From Rhizaria sp. SCN 62-66 (taxonomy: Eukaryota; Rhizaria, unplaced), in the NCBI GenBank assembly GCA_001724265.1, contig MEDY01000098.1, forward strand, positions 1-64,000: 64,000 bases of DNA, read 5' to 3'. This document shows, in pieces, positions 19,207 through 29,820 of this stretch (its first letter is position 1; each line of letters begins with the position of its first letter). A program made the translations under genes and the position numbers. Under the pieces are notes generated by a model. The model ran no database searches and was not told the DNA's origin. It saw only the letters and a program-made list of their open reading frames with translations.

Positions 19207-21381
19207 TTACGCGACACGGTGAAGCGCGGTAAGCGCGGGCAAGACCTCGCCCTTCAGAATTTCCAGACTGGCGCCGCCGCCCGTGGAGACGTGGGTCAGC
19301 GACACACCGGCCTCAGCGTCAGCGTCAGCGTCAGCGTCGGAGCCCTGGGCGGCGACGGCGGCCTCAGCGCGGGCCTCGGCGTCGGCCATCTCGACACCCA
19401 TGCCAGTCTCGCCACCGCCGGCGATGCTGGTGACGTTGGGCATGCGCGACAGCATGCGGGCAAGCGCGGTGGTGCCTGAAAGAGGAAGAGTAGTGAATGT
19501 CCGTCAGCAAAAATAGGACCGTCAGCAAAAATAGGAATTCGGCGGATGAACGTGAGATCCGTGTGAAAAACGGCAAAAATATATTAACAGGAGAGTATGC
19601 ATATACTCAACAGAATACTTGAAACAAAACGTGATATGCAAACGTATCATAGCAAACATTGCAATTTAGGAATTGAATTAAAATATAGTAAAACCATAAA
19701 ATATAGTAAAACCATAAATACTACAAGAAACGTACCACGCTGCAGGCCCTTCCACTCGAGCTTGCCGAGAGGGCCGTTCCAGACAACAACAGAGCAGGGT
19801 GCCAGCGCCTCAGCAAAGGCCTCCATGGTCGCGGGTCCAACGTCCATGCACGCCAGAGTCTCTGTGATGCGAATGTTCGTGATAAACAACACAACGACAA
19901 AGGATGAGAAAATAAGTGGAAATGTTTACAATGAGATAAAGATTATCAAAACTAAAAACTACCTAATTACATTAAAAATAAAATGGCATCTGTAAATAAA
20001 TAAGCAATTCCCAAATGCTAAAGCATATCACAGAGATGTGGCACGAGTTGATATTTGCAATTGTTGGGACGTACTCTTGTCGCGGACCTCCTGGGAAATC
20101 TGCTCCAGAGTCAGCGTCTCAGGCACCTCACCAGTCTCAGCGGGGTCGCGGCAGTCGCGGAGGATGACGAAATCGCGCGGCAGCACGATGTCGACGCCCG
20201 CCTCCTTACTATGCGCGATCACAGCGCGCGCCTGTTCGGTGGAAGCAGCGAGATCGACGCCGGGCGGCACAGGAACCGTGTCGGGCAGCGCGCCCGTGGC
20301 GACGAGAAACGGCAGAGCCATGGCACCGCCAACAAGCACGGTATCGACACGCTTGAGAAGGTTCTCCAGCACAGGCAGCTTGGAGTCGACCTTGACGCCG
20401 CCGACAACAGCAGCGGCCAGAGGCGCGGGGGCGGCATCGGATGGGGTCTGGGGCGTCCGCGCGGGGTGCAGGGGCAGCGCGTTGCAGAGGTACTTGACCT
20501 CGCGCGCCATCAGCAGGCCCGCGGCGCAGGGGCCGGAGACGAGCGGGGGAATGCCCACAACGGATGCGTGCTTGCGGTGAGCTATATCGACAAAAATATA
20601 TAAATTAGATATGCGGAGACCGCACATGAGATATGATACAAAAAACGAGTGATGGCATAGTAATAAACTGATTGCATGCTGTACATATGACAAATAAGTT
20701 CTCTGTAACTCTTGGCGATATGTCTGTCAACTTACCAGTGCCGAAAGCATCGTTGACGTAAGCGGCGGGCTTGACGGCATCGACAATGGCCTGTGCAAAG
20801 GCGGGGTCGTTCTTCTTCTCACCAGCGTGGAAACGCAAGTTCTCGAGCAGCAGCAGACCGCCGGAAGAAACGGCGGCGGCGGCCTCGGCAGCTACAGGGC
20901 CCTGGCAGTCTGCGGCGAACACGACGGGCTGGCCGAGGGAGGCCTCGAGGGCGGCGGCAACGGGGCGCAGGGACAACTTCTCGCGCGCAGCGGGGTCGGC
21001 GAGCTCTTCCTTGGTCGGGTCGCCCATGTGGGAAGCGACGACGACGCGGGCGCCGGCATCACAGAGGTGGCGCAGAGTCGGAAGTGACTCGGCAATGCGC
21101 TTGAACGAAGTCTTCTTGACGACATAGCCGCCCGTGGGAGCCTTGTCATACTTGACGTTGAAGTCGCAGCGGACGAAAACAACCTTGTCCTTGAGGTGGT
21201 CAAGCGAGACGTCGGGCAGAGTCAGCACGGCGTTGTCGGCGTTAGCGCGAGCAGCCGCAGCCTCGGTGTCGGCGGCAGACGACATCACGCGGCGCGCCAG
21301 CGTGGCGGGGCTAGCCAGGGACAGGTTGAGGGACGACATGCGGAAACTACGGAAAGCAAGAGAGCGGGTGCGTTGCAGCAT
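19207..21381 (-). CDS. PGK: Phosphoglycerate kinase with N-terminal presequence
   Basis: Glycolytic enzyme converting 1,3-bisphosphoglycerate and ADP to 3-phosphoglycerate and ATP. Four exons on the minus strand: 21381-20736, 20581-20075, 19861-19736 and 19475-19207, all introns phase 1. Donors are GTAAGT, GTACGT and GTACGT. Product 515 aa, about 100 longer than usual. Family marks in order: VVFVRCDFNV, ASHMGDP, LLLENLRFHAGEKKNDP, NDAFGTAHRKHAS (across intron 1), VGGVKVDSK, VVWNGPLGKLEW and SLTHVSTGGGASLE. The N-terminal ~45 residues (MLQRTRSLAFRSFRMSS...) are basic and hydroxylated without acids, like a mitochondrial presequence. A later Met (MSSAAD) could start a cytosolic form. An Ala/Asp-rich insertion precedes SLTHVST. 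The ATG lies 2 nt after an acceptor-like CCTTCAG. Confidence 0.96.
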
Positions 21382-21924
21382 ACCTGAAGGGGTGAAGCGG
21401 CGACGGGTCTTCGGCCAATAAAGCATGCGAGGCAAAGAAGAGTCATAAGCAAGGGAGTTTGGGGGAGCACGACAAAACGATTGGATATGATGCGCTTCCT
21501 GATCGTCAAACATGCCCATCTAAATATATAATATACAAAAGCACAATGACTATCTAGATTTCAGTCGTGCAGTTAACTTGACGCGACTAAACGATCATAA
21601 AAAGTCACGCTGCATCCGTGACTCGATGAATCCCACGTTGCTCATGTGTCGGAGAAGATGAATCATCTCAATGACAACAGGCGTTTCAACAGATACAACA
21701 CTCGCTTAAATGGAATTGGAAATGACAACAGGTAAAATATGCGCACGGATCGACGGTAAAGTGGATAATGTTTGTTTTGTGTATCGTCTAACCACAGTAA
21801 AGAAGCTTTGCGATCACATCAGCAGCACTCACCTTGCCGTGCGTGCCTCAAAGGGCGACACGGTTGTGAGTCACTAATAAAACACGTATCGTCGCGCGGT
21901 GTTGAAGTTTGACAAACAAACAAC
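21382..21924. other. Spacer between cyclophilin 3' end and PGK 5' end
   Basis: Both neighbours are on the minus strand, so this holds the PGK upstream region and the cyclophilin 3' flank. Near 21830-21870 the minus strand has TTTTATTAG and, 43 nt on, CAAG|GTGAGT. These could bound a small alternative exon, but this is not supported further. Confidence 0.45.
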
Positions 21925-22031
21925 TTACGCGGCGATGACGCCGGAAGCCTTAATGACGACAGGCTTGATGGGGGCATCACGGGCGTTGACGGGGTTCTTC
22001 TCGATCTTGGTGACGATGTCCATGCCCTTGA

Positions 22032-22065
<34 letters not shown>

Positions 22066-22440
22066 GTGAGGGGTGTTAACGGTGGTGATGAAGAACTGGG
22101 AGCCGTTGGTGTTGCGGCCGGCGTTAGCCATGGAGAGAAGTCCGGGCTTGTTGTGCTTGAGGGTGAAGTTCTCATCATCGAACTTGTTGCCGTAGATGGA
22201 GACGCCACCAGTGCCGTTGTGGCGGGTAAAGTCACCGCCCTGGAGCATGAACTGCTCGATGACACGGTGGAAGCCGGAGCCAGCGTAGCCGGCAGGGGCG
22301 CCGCCGATGGTGGTGCCCTTGCAGAGGGTGCGGAAGTTCGCAGCGGTCTTAGGGACAACGGAGTCGTAGAGCTTGAACTCAATACGGCCGGCGTCAACGC
22401 CGCCGATGGTGATGTCGAAGTAGCAGTTCTCAGTGGACAT
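21925..22440 (-). CDS. Cyclophilin-type peptidyl-prolyl isomerase
   Basis: 171-aa single-domain cyclophilin A-like protein, catalysing cis-trans isomerisation of Xaa-Pro bonds; probably cytosolic, as no signal or presequence is present. Family marks: [29 protein letters not shown] (catalytic Arg and Phe/Met/Gln), [27 protein letters not shown] and [16 protein letters not shown]. The Trp of the cyclosporin site (EWLDGKH in human) is His here (PHLDGKH), which in other cyclophilins lowers cyclosporin binding. One exon, TAA stop. The stop overlaps a donor-like GCGTAAGTTG. The ATG follows an acceptor-like GTTTAG by 14 nt. Confidence 0.96.
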
Positions 22441-23293
22441 TGTGTGTCGCTAAGCTAAACATACGGAGAGAGACAAAAGCAGAGGGCAAGATGCAACGCA
22501 GAGTGTTGGTGGTCGCGAGAGTGACAGTTGAATTGCAGAGACGCAAGACGAATTATCGCAAAAGGTGGATACAAAATAGCGAGGGAAAAAGAAAAAAGAA
22601 AAAAGAAAATGAGATAAACGCCGAATAAGCTGGGAATTTTGTTTAATCTTCGAAGCAGAGAGATTGTGAAGCGCTAGGGCGGAAGATGTGGAAGACCGGA
22701 TCTGGACGTTGAGATCTTGCCAACGGCTGCACTTCACCTCCGCGAAACCGGGGTCTACCCGACTCCGTTCAGTGTACTGTAGATTACAAAAAGATATCAC
22801 TTCCATGACAATGCAAAAGTATTCCTAGCACAACATTTGAACGTGTGCTGGGGTCGGGATTTACCGATCAAAGATCGGCCCGCGACCATCTCACTCGCTG
22901 TAAGGGGCTGGACTGCCCTTAGCCTGACCCACAGGCTGAAGACAGACCGAGAAAAAGATATTCGAGAAGGATTCGGGAAGTGCCGATTCGTGTGTGGTTG
23001 GCGAGGTTGGGTGTCAAGGTGTGGCGGGACCGGAGATCCGATCATATCCTCCTCGTGTATCGCCACCGTGCATAGGGGTGCATTTTTCATGAATATCGGG
23101 TGCCTTATGTTTATGTATATATTTTTTAATTTTAGATCTTCGTCAAAGTGCAACGATGCCCTTGAACGCGTGCTCACTTGAACCGCCCTTCTCACTCTAA
23201 TCACGTGACTCCCTTCCCTTCCCCGTCGCAGTACTGAGACAAAGTCCCGAACCTCCAAGCGGTACTTTGCTGATTCTCACAGCTGACACAGCC
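22441..23293. promoter_or_regulatory. Divergent spacer between cyclophilin and ClpB; possible structured segment
   Basis: The promoters of two outward genes must lie here. Around 22850-22890 GGTCG/CGACC encloses CCGATC-AAA-GATCGG. Around 22905-22940 there are GGGC/GCCC-like and AGCCTG/CAGGCT stems. T5 tracts follow near 23083. This could be an unrecognised RNA gene, but no known RNA family signature was found. Confidence 0.4.
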
Positions 23294-26200
23294 ATGCTGT
23301 CCCGCTCTTCTGCTTCCGTCTCGAAACCCCTGCGCTCCATGCTGGCGCGCACCACCACCGCTGCCGCCGGTGCAGCTGCGAAGCTCGGTGCCGCCGCCTC
23401 TGCTGGCAGCGCCGCCGCGTCGCCGCTCGCCTCCGCGCTGCGCCCCATTGCCACGACGGCCGCGTCCCGCGCCGGCGCGCCCTCGCTTTTCTCCGCTCGC
23501 GCTCTGCCCGCCGTCTCTGCCTCGCTGTCCCGCCCCGTCTCCGTCGCCGCCCTCGCCTCCTCTGCCAGCACTGCCAGCGCTGCCGGCGCCGCGACGACGG
23601 GCGCTGCCGTGGCGACGGCCCCGTCCCGCGGCGTCGCGCTGGGCCGCATGGGCGCGAGCACGGCCGAGGAGCTCCGCGCGATGCGCAACGCGAACCTGAT
23701 GAAGTATTGCGTTGATTTGACTGCGATGGCCCGCGAGCACAAGCTTGACCCCGTGATCGGCCGCGAGGACGAGCTCCGCCGCATCATCGAGGTGCTCTCG
23801 CGCAGGCGCAAGAATTCCGTCGCGATTCTTGGCGAGCCAGGCACTGGGTACGTTTTCCTCTCATATTAATAACGCTCTCAACTGTGCTGAACTCCATCTA
23901 TGCCTTGCTGTTGTAAGCAATATCTTTTGACTCCGAACTTCGCTCTCACATTTTTTGACTGTTGCCTGCTCTTTGTGCGGTTGCTTTATTTTATTTTTTT
24001 TGTGATACGACAGTAAGACGAGTTTGCTTGAGGGCCTTGCGCAGCGCATCGTCGCCGACGAAGTCCCCGAGTCGATCAAGGGCAAGCGCGTTCTGATGCT
24101 CGACCTTCCCGGTCTCATCGCCGGCACGGGCGTGCGCGGTGAGTTCGAGTCCCGCCTCAAGTCCGTCATCAAGGAAGTCGAGGAAGCCGGTGACGTGATT
24201 CTCTTTGTCGACGAGATGCACATGCTCGTCGGCGCCGGCCGTGCGGATGGCGCCATGGACGCGGCCAACATTCTCAAGCCTTCGCTCGCTCGCGGCACGT
24301 TCCAGTTCTGCGGCGCCACCACGCTGGCCGAGTACAAGGTGATCGAGAAGGACGGCGCGATGGCCCGCCGCTTCCAGCCCGTCTACGTCTCCGAGCCCTC
24401 GGTCGAGGACACGGTGTCGATCCTGCGCGGTCTCAAGGACAAGTACGAGCTGCACCACAAGGTGACCATCACCGACGCCGCCGTCGTTGCCGCTGCCGTG
24501 TACGCGAAGCGCTACTTCACCGAACGCAAGCTGCCCGACTCTGCGATCGACCTGCTCGACGAAGCCGCGTCTCGTCTGTGCATGCAGCTGGAGAGCAAAC
24601 CTGACGTCATCGCTTCGCTCGAGCGCGTCATCCTCACCAAGAAGATCGAGATCGAGGCTCTGGCGCGCGAGGACGATCCCGCCGCGGTGGCACGGCGCAA
24701 GAACCTTGTCCGCCGGCTCCAGCGCGATGAGCGCCGGCTGGCGGACCTGATGGAGGTGTGGAGCCGCGAGAAGGGCCGCCGCGAAGAGCTGGCGCGCGCC
24801 AAGGAAGCGCTCGAGAAGGCCAAGGTCGACCTCCAGCAGGCACTCCAGAACGGCGACTTTGCCGGTGCCGGTAAGCTCAAGTATAACGTGCTGCCGGAGC
24901 TCGAGCGCTCGCTCGCGGCGGCCAAAGCGGCGGCTGAGACGCAGGCCTCCGTCGTCGACACGCACGTGCCTGAGGCCGAGGTTGTCGGCGAGGACGGACG
25001 CACGACTGTGAGCAAGAAGAAGGCGCATCTCAGCGAGGAAGTGCTTAAGCACGTGCTGCTCGCCGAGTCAGTCTCTGACGACGACATCGCACAGGTACGT
25101 TCACAACTCGACTAACACTAACTTGTTTGAATCATGTCTATCTCGTTATCTTACTACTACTTTGTATAAATCGTACAACGCAGTAGCTCACGCTTGGTCT
25201 TTGTGCTAACAAACGTTGCTTCATTTTTTTAGGTTGTCGCGCGCCACACTGGCATCCCCGTCGCGAAGCTCATGCTCAAGGAACGCGAGAAGCTTCTTCA
25301 GCTCGAGGACGTTCTCTCGCAGCGCGTCGTCGGTCAGGACGACGCCATCGCGGCCGTGGCCAACGCGATCCGTATCTCGCGCGCCGGTCTCCACCCGCAC
25401 AACCGGCCGCAGGGCGTGTTTATGCTTCTCGGGCCCTCCGGCGTGGGTAAGACTGAGCTCGCCAAGACGGTCGCCGACGCGCTGTACGAGGGCGCGCTGC
25501 TGCGCATCGATATGAGCGAGTATATGGAGCAGCACTCGGTCTCCCGTCTGCTCGGCGCCGCGCCCGGTCTAATCGGCTACGGCGAAGGTGGGCAGCTGAC
25601 TGAGGCAGTGCGGCGCCGGCCGTTCCAGGTCGTGCTGCTAGACGAGGTCGAGAAGGCCCACCGTGAGATTACCAACATCTTGCTCCAGGTCTTCGATGAG
25701 GGCCACTTGACCGACTCGATGGGGCACAAGGTCGACTTCCGCAACACCATCGTCATCCTGACCTCGAACCTCGGTGCGGCCGATCTGGCGCACGACGAGT
25801 CACTGCCGCAGGAGACGCGCGCGGACGTCATGCGTTCCGCCGCGCGTTCGCACTTCGCGCCCGAGTTCATCAACCGTTTAGATGACCTGATCGTGTTCCG
25901 CCCGCTTACCCGCGAGTCGATGCGTCCCATCGCGGACATCCAGCTCAAGGCCGTGTCTGGCATGCTCGCCGGCAAGCGCGTGCGCCTGACTGCCACGGAC
26001 GCGGCGCGCGAGTGGATTGCTGAGGCTGGGTTCGACCCGCAGTACGGCGCGCGCCCGCTCAAGCGCGTGGTGCACACAGCCGTACTCGAGCCGCTGTCGC
26101 GCGCGCTGCTGTCGGGCGCGGTGACCGAGAGCTCGCACGTGCGCGTGGGCACGCAGGCTGAGTATGACGCCGGCCAGCTGCCGGGGGCGCTGCTCAACGT

Positions 26201-26534
26201 GCAGAACACCACGCGCAGCCACAGCGTGGCGCACAGTCACCGTGAAGTAAGTGGTGAGGAGGAGGAGGCGCTGGTGTTCACGGTCGAGGCGGATGACGTG
26301 GTTCCCGACGCTGAGCTCGACGGCGATGACACAGACGCGTTCCTCGCGCAGCACGTGCACGGCGACGCTGATGGCGGTGCCAGCGAGGGCAACAACAAGC
26401 ACGGCAGTGACAGTGAGAGCGAGGTTGACTTCGGCGGCGCGACGCCGGTGCTCGGCACTGGGAGCAGCGGCGGCCACCACGGCGGCGGCGGGGCGCAGTC
26501 CGCGTCTTCGGCGGCGTCGGCGGCGCGTCGCTGA
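23294..26534 (+). CDS. HSP78: Mitochondrial ClpB/Hsp78 disaggregase
   Basis: Two-domain AAA+ unfoldase that re-solubilises aggregated matrix proteins with mitochondrial Hsp70. Exons 23294-23847, 24014-25094 and 25233-26534; both donors GTACGT; product 978 aa; stop TGA. The first ~130 residues are an Ala/Ser/Arg-rich presequence. As in Hsp78 the ClpB N-domain is missing, and the protein goes straight to the pre-NBD1 helix ([20 protein letters not shown]). Walker A1 GEPGTGKT is split by intron 1. Walker B1 is FVDEMHML. A full-length middle-domain coiled coil follows at about 385-490. NBD2 has [12 protein letters not shown] and the sensor-2 region [13 protein letters not shown]-terminal extension of about 120 residues, acidic then Gly/Ser/His/Ala-rich, is not normal for the family. 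Confidence 0.96.
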
Positions 26535-27062
26535 ATGGCTGGTTAACCTCGCGATGGTACAAATTAAGAAGACGCACGAGTAAGTCGCTCAGAAAGTGCG
26601 GATATGGGGTTTGAGAGAAATTCGTGGATTGGGGGGAAGTTTGACGTTTCTGATGATTTGGAGATAATATTGCACATTTCGTTCGGCAACAATAATTTAT
26701 TGTACGCGATGGCCAGAAATAAATCATATGAATTTTTGATGATGCAATAATATGATAGTTCAATACACTTTTCAAGTTAAAAATCAACGACGTCTCCTTT
26801 GGTGACCGTGGGCAGGGAGTCGAGAGGGGCAAAATAAATGGATTGCCTTGCGGGCCAACATTATGAAATTTCACCTAACGTCATTGGAACCCAGTAATTC
26901 GTAATTTCATCTCAGAGACTTTAATTAAAAATTTGTCTCACATTCTATCCTGCAATTTTACTTCCCTTCATTGACAGGGTAATCCCTAAACATCGCGTTT
27001 CACTTGTGGCACCGATCTGCGCCAGTGTCAACGCTGTTGCAACTCTCTCTCGCGCCTGCACG
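26535..27062. other. Spacer upstream of kinase B
   Basis: Mostly AT-rich. TTCCCTTCATTGACAG at about 26964-26979 is acceptor-like and lies about 80 nt before the proposed ATG. The kinase B frame is open upstream of that ATG, but the only candidate start there is GTG at 27006. Confidence 0.5.
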
Positions 27063-28643
27063 ATGCTCCCTGGCGTGTTCGACGTGTATATTCCCGCCAC
27101 AACACTGCCTAACAATGTGCTCGCCCTGGACCACTTTGTCGCGCATTACTTTGGCGCCTCTGAGCGGCAGCTCTACGCCAACAGCACAACATTGCAAAGC
27201 GTCTCCGTCAACATGCACTTCGATCGTCGCGCTGGTGCCGGTGCCGCACCTACAGTGATTAAATGCGTCACTGCTAACACGCAAGAACTTGCAACTTTGT
27301 GCCGCGAGTGGTCCATTGGGCGTTATCTTTCTCTTTGCTCGCACCCGTGCCTGATGCAGCCCGTCTTTGGCTCGATCGTCACCCTCCAGGAGCAGTCGCA
27401 GCCACAAGCACCAGTGCAACACTCTGGGCGCGTCGCTGAACTCACCATCTCCACTGACGCAGCGCCTACGCGAACGTTTTCCGCACCGCGCAGCCCAACT
27501 AGTCCCCGCACCCGCGCTGTCGCCGCCGCCGAGGCAGCCGCCGCAGCGGCTGCGGCCCAAGCCCTCGCCTAGTCCAGTGTCTTTGCAGCCACCGGTGAGT
27601 AGACAAACCATCGCATGGTTCTGGCGTCGCGGTATGCGGGCGCCAACTTTATGGCACGTACTGACCTGTTGCCGGCCGTGCTGCCTCAGGAGCCGCCGCC
27701 GCCGCGCACTGAACTCAACGTCGCCGACGCACGCCGCCTCGTGAAGCGTTACACCGCGCTCCTCGACGTCTATTACACGGTCGACTTTCTGCACAACGGG
27801 CTGTTCGTGACGCACAACGACATCAAGTTTGACAACGTCTCCGTTGATGCGGAGCGTGAGGACCGTGTCACGCTCATCGACTTCGGCGTCACCTCGTCCG
27901 TTTGCCCCGTGCCGCCGCCTGCGCACCCACACAGCCGGGACCATGCCCAGTATGCTGCTGCTGTGGCGGCGGCGGCCCTAAGCCAGGAGCAGATGGCGCA
28001 TGACTCTCAGGCTGTGGCTGCGTACGACCACGCGCTCGCGCTGCATATGCGTGCCCAGGCCTTCTTCAAGGTCGCCAAGGATTATGGGCCGGCCGCGAGC
28101 GACGCCCATGCCGAAGCGATCGCTCCAATGCTAGCGGAAATGACTCACTACACAGACGTTGATGGTGCCGTGCCACTGAGCGCACGCGACATCTCGCGAT
28201 CGCTGCCTGATCTTACCTCGCTCGTGACCGCGGAGAAGTCCTACAGTGTTGTCGGTACACCTAAGTACATGTCTTGGCAACTGTTGCAAACAGACGAGAA
28301 AAAGCACATAGGCGGGCACAATGCGTTTAAGTCGGATGTGTACGCGCTGGGTGTGATGCTGTTTGTGGTCGCTCTTGGTGGCGAGCCCTACTCGATGACA
28401 CGTCAGGAAGACCGTCCGTTGGCGCTGCAGTTTCTCACGGCGTACGGTGCGCGTAAGCTGTTGGAGGCGATGCAGCGCAGCTCCGTGATGCTGCCGGCGG
28501 AAATCGACGCACTGGAAGGCATGCTAAACCCGGACGAGAATCTGCGGTGGGGCATCAAGCAGGCTATCACCGCGGTCGAGACTGCCGTTGTGGAGCTCAT
28601 GAACACTCTGGCTGCGGCTGGGATTGACGTCCAGGGACAGTGA
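27063..28643 (+). CDS. Divergent protein kinase B, with two in-frame UAG codons
   Basis: 526-aa kinase-like protein, TGA stop, uninterrupted if TAG at codons 170 and 180 is translated. The Met opening MLPGVFDVYI was chosen because tandem paralogue C also begins MLP. Before the TAGs: VIKCV (candidate ATP Lys) near 66 and SHPCLMQ, matching GHPCIMQ in C. After them: VDFLHNGLFVTHNDIKFDNV near 253 (HRD changed to HND), LIDFGVTS near 275 and ISRSLPDLT. GTPKYMS and FKSDVYALGVMLF follow. So the N- and C-lobes fall on opposite sides of the TAGs, in one frame. Splicing around the TAGs was tried: the GTGAGT-to-CCTCAG pair breaks the frame. A ~110-residue insertion lies between DFG and the APE region, as in C. 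Confidence 0.85.
27570..27572 (+). other. In-frame UAG sense codon, kinase B codon 170
   Basis: The TAG follows an Ala-rich stretch ending AQALA and precedes SSVFAATGE. It lies between the conserved N- and C-lobes of the kinase. Confidence 0.85.
27600..27602 (+). other. In-frame UAG sense codon, kinase B codon 180
   Basis: The TAG lies between AATGE and TNHRMVLASRY, ten codons after the previous one and in the same frame. Confidence 0.8.
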
Positions 28644-29820
28644 ATTGACTCGCGGAAGCTATGAATCTTGAAGAAGAAAATGTTGTGAGAAAAATATTGT
28701 CAGCAAAAGCCGCCCAGATGCATGTGGCGAGTAACATATGACGAGAAAGCTCGTATTTAACCTAATGTTTGGATAGTTCTAGGACAGTGTTTACCAAGTT
28801 GTTATGTACAGTGTATATGTGAAAGATGTTCTGTTCTTGTGCAGTTTGTGCGTTGCAATGCCGTGTTATGAGCATGAATGCAAGTGCGAATGAAGATTAT
28901 TGAGATTTTTGTCCGCGTTGCCATACGAATCGTCAGAAGTCACCTAGTGACATCTTTGAGCGTCGATTTGGTGACTTTGTTTAACTAGTATATATATAGA
29001 GATATATTTACGTATACCTCCCAGGGTATTTATTAAGAAATAATAATCGTAATATCGTTAATAATACATTGATGTCAACGTTGATGTCAATGTTTATCTT
29101 TGCTCCGTATCTTCATATGATACTTGAGTCACCAGTCATGAGATATCCTCAATTTGCTATCGATCCTGTTGGGTTACTCTGAACTCGTGTACTTACGAAG
29201 TCTGGGCATACTCGCATTCTGCGACTGTAGAAGACAGACTCAAGGAGGTCAGCAAAGCAGCAGATATTAATAACAATCTGCGGCATGCTGCCTCCTGAGC
29301 CGCCAGAGACTGTGAGCCGACCATAGAACCACCAATTTTAGTTCACAAACGAGAGGTAAGGGGCAATGGGCTAAGAGCAGAGAGAGTCACAAGAGTGTGA
29401 GCGAGCAGATGACATCATATACTGGTGAGTATCGATCAAAAGGACACCACTTTTGACCGCCTCAACCGTCATCAACCACCTCGCTCCTCGCCTTCACGGT
29501 CATTTCTCAATTTCAGCATCAACAAATCCAAAGAATTCAAGCCACCAACCCAACCCTCGATTTGGACCAATCGCAGCACCGAATTCAGCTGTGTACAATC
29601 ATCTAAACAGTGTTTGGAAAAAATTTAATCCTGGGTAACAATTGTATCTATTATTACTTTTCTTATAGCGCATCATCTTTAAAAAGACAACGATCCATCC
29701 CTGTTTGTCTGAGCTGAGCCTCACCACGCTGTGTCTCCTCGCTCGCGTCATTGCTATCTCCTGGCGTGCGATTTGATCTGCTGATAACGCTCTCTACATT
29801 AGCTTAGCTATCTACGTGCG
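28644..29820. other. Long AT-rich spacer between kinases B and C
   Basis: 1,177 nt. It contains small repeats: TCACCTAGTGA near 28942, a second GGTGACTTTG copy near 28970, and TTGATGTCAA units near 29070-29090. A TA-rich run lies at about 28985-29015. Short open frames near 29430-29640 lack motifs and are not called. TACATTAGCTTAG is acceptor-like, 13 nt before the kinase C ATG. Confidence 0.5.

Noticed and set aside
23991-25052. A 353-codon minus-strand frame opposite ClpB
   Set aside because: Antisense shadow of ClpB exon 2.
27594-27691. An intron GTGAGTAG...CCTCAG that would remove the second TAG of kinase B
   Set aside because: It leaves the reading frame wrong (stop within a few codons), does not remove the first TAG, and its donor is not the local GTACG type.
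29425-29640. Two overlapping short frames upstream of kinase C
   Set aside because: AT-rich codons unlike neighbouring genes and no motifs.
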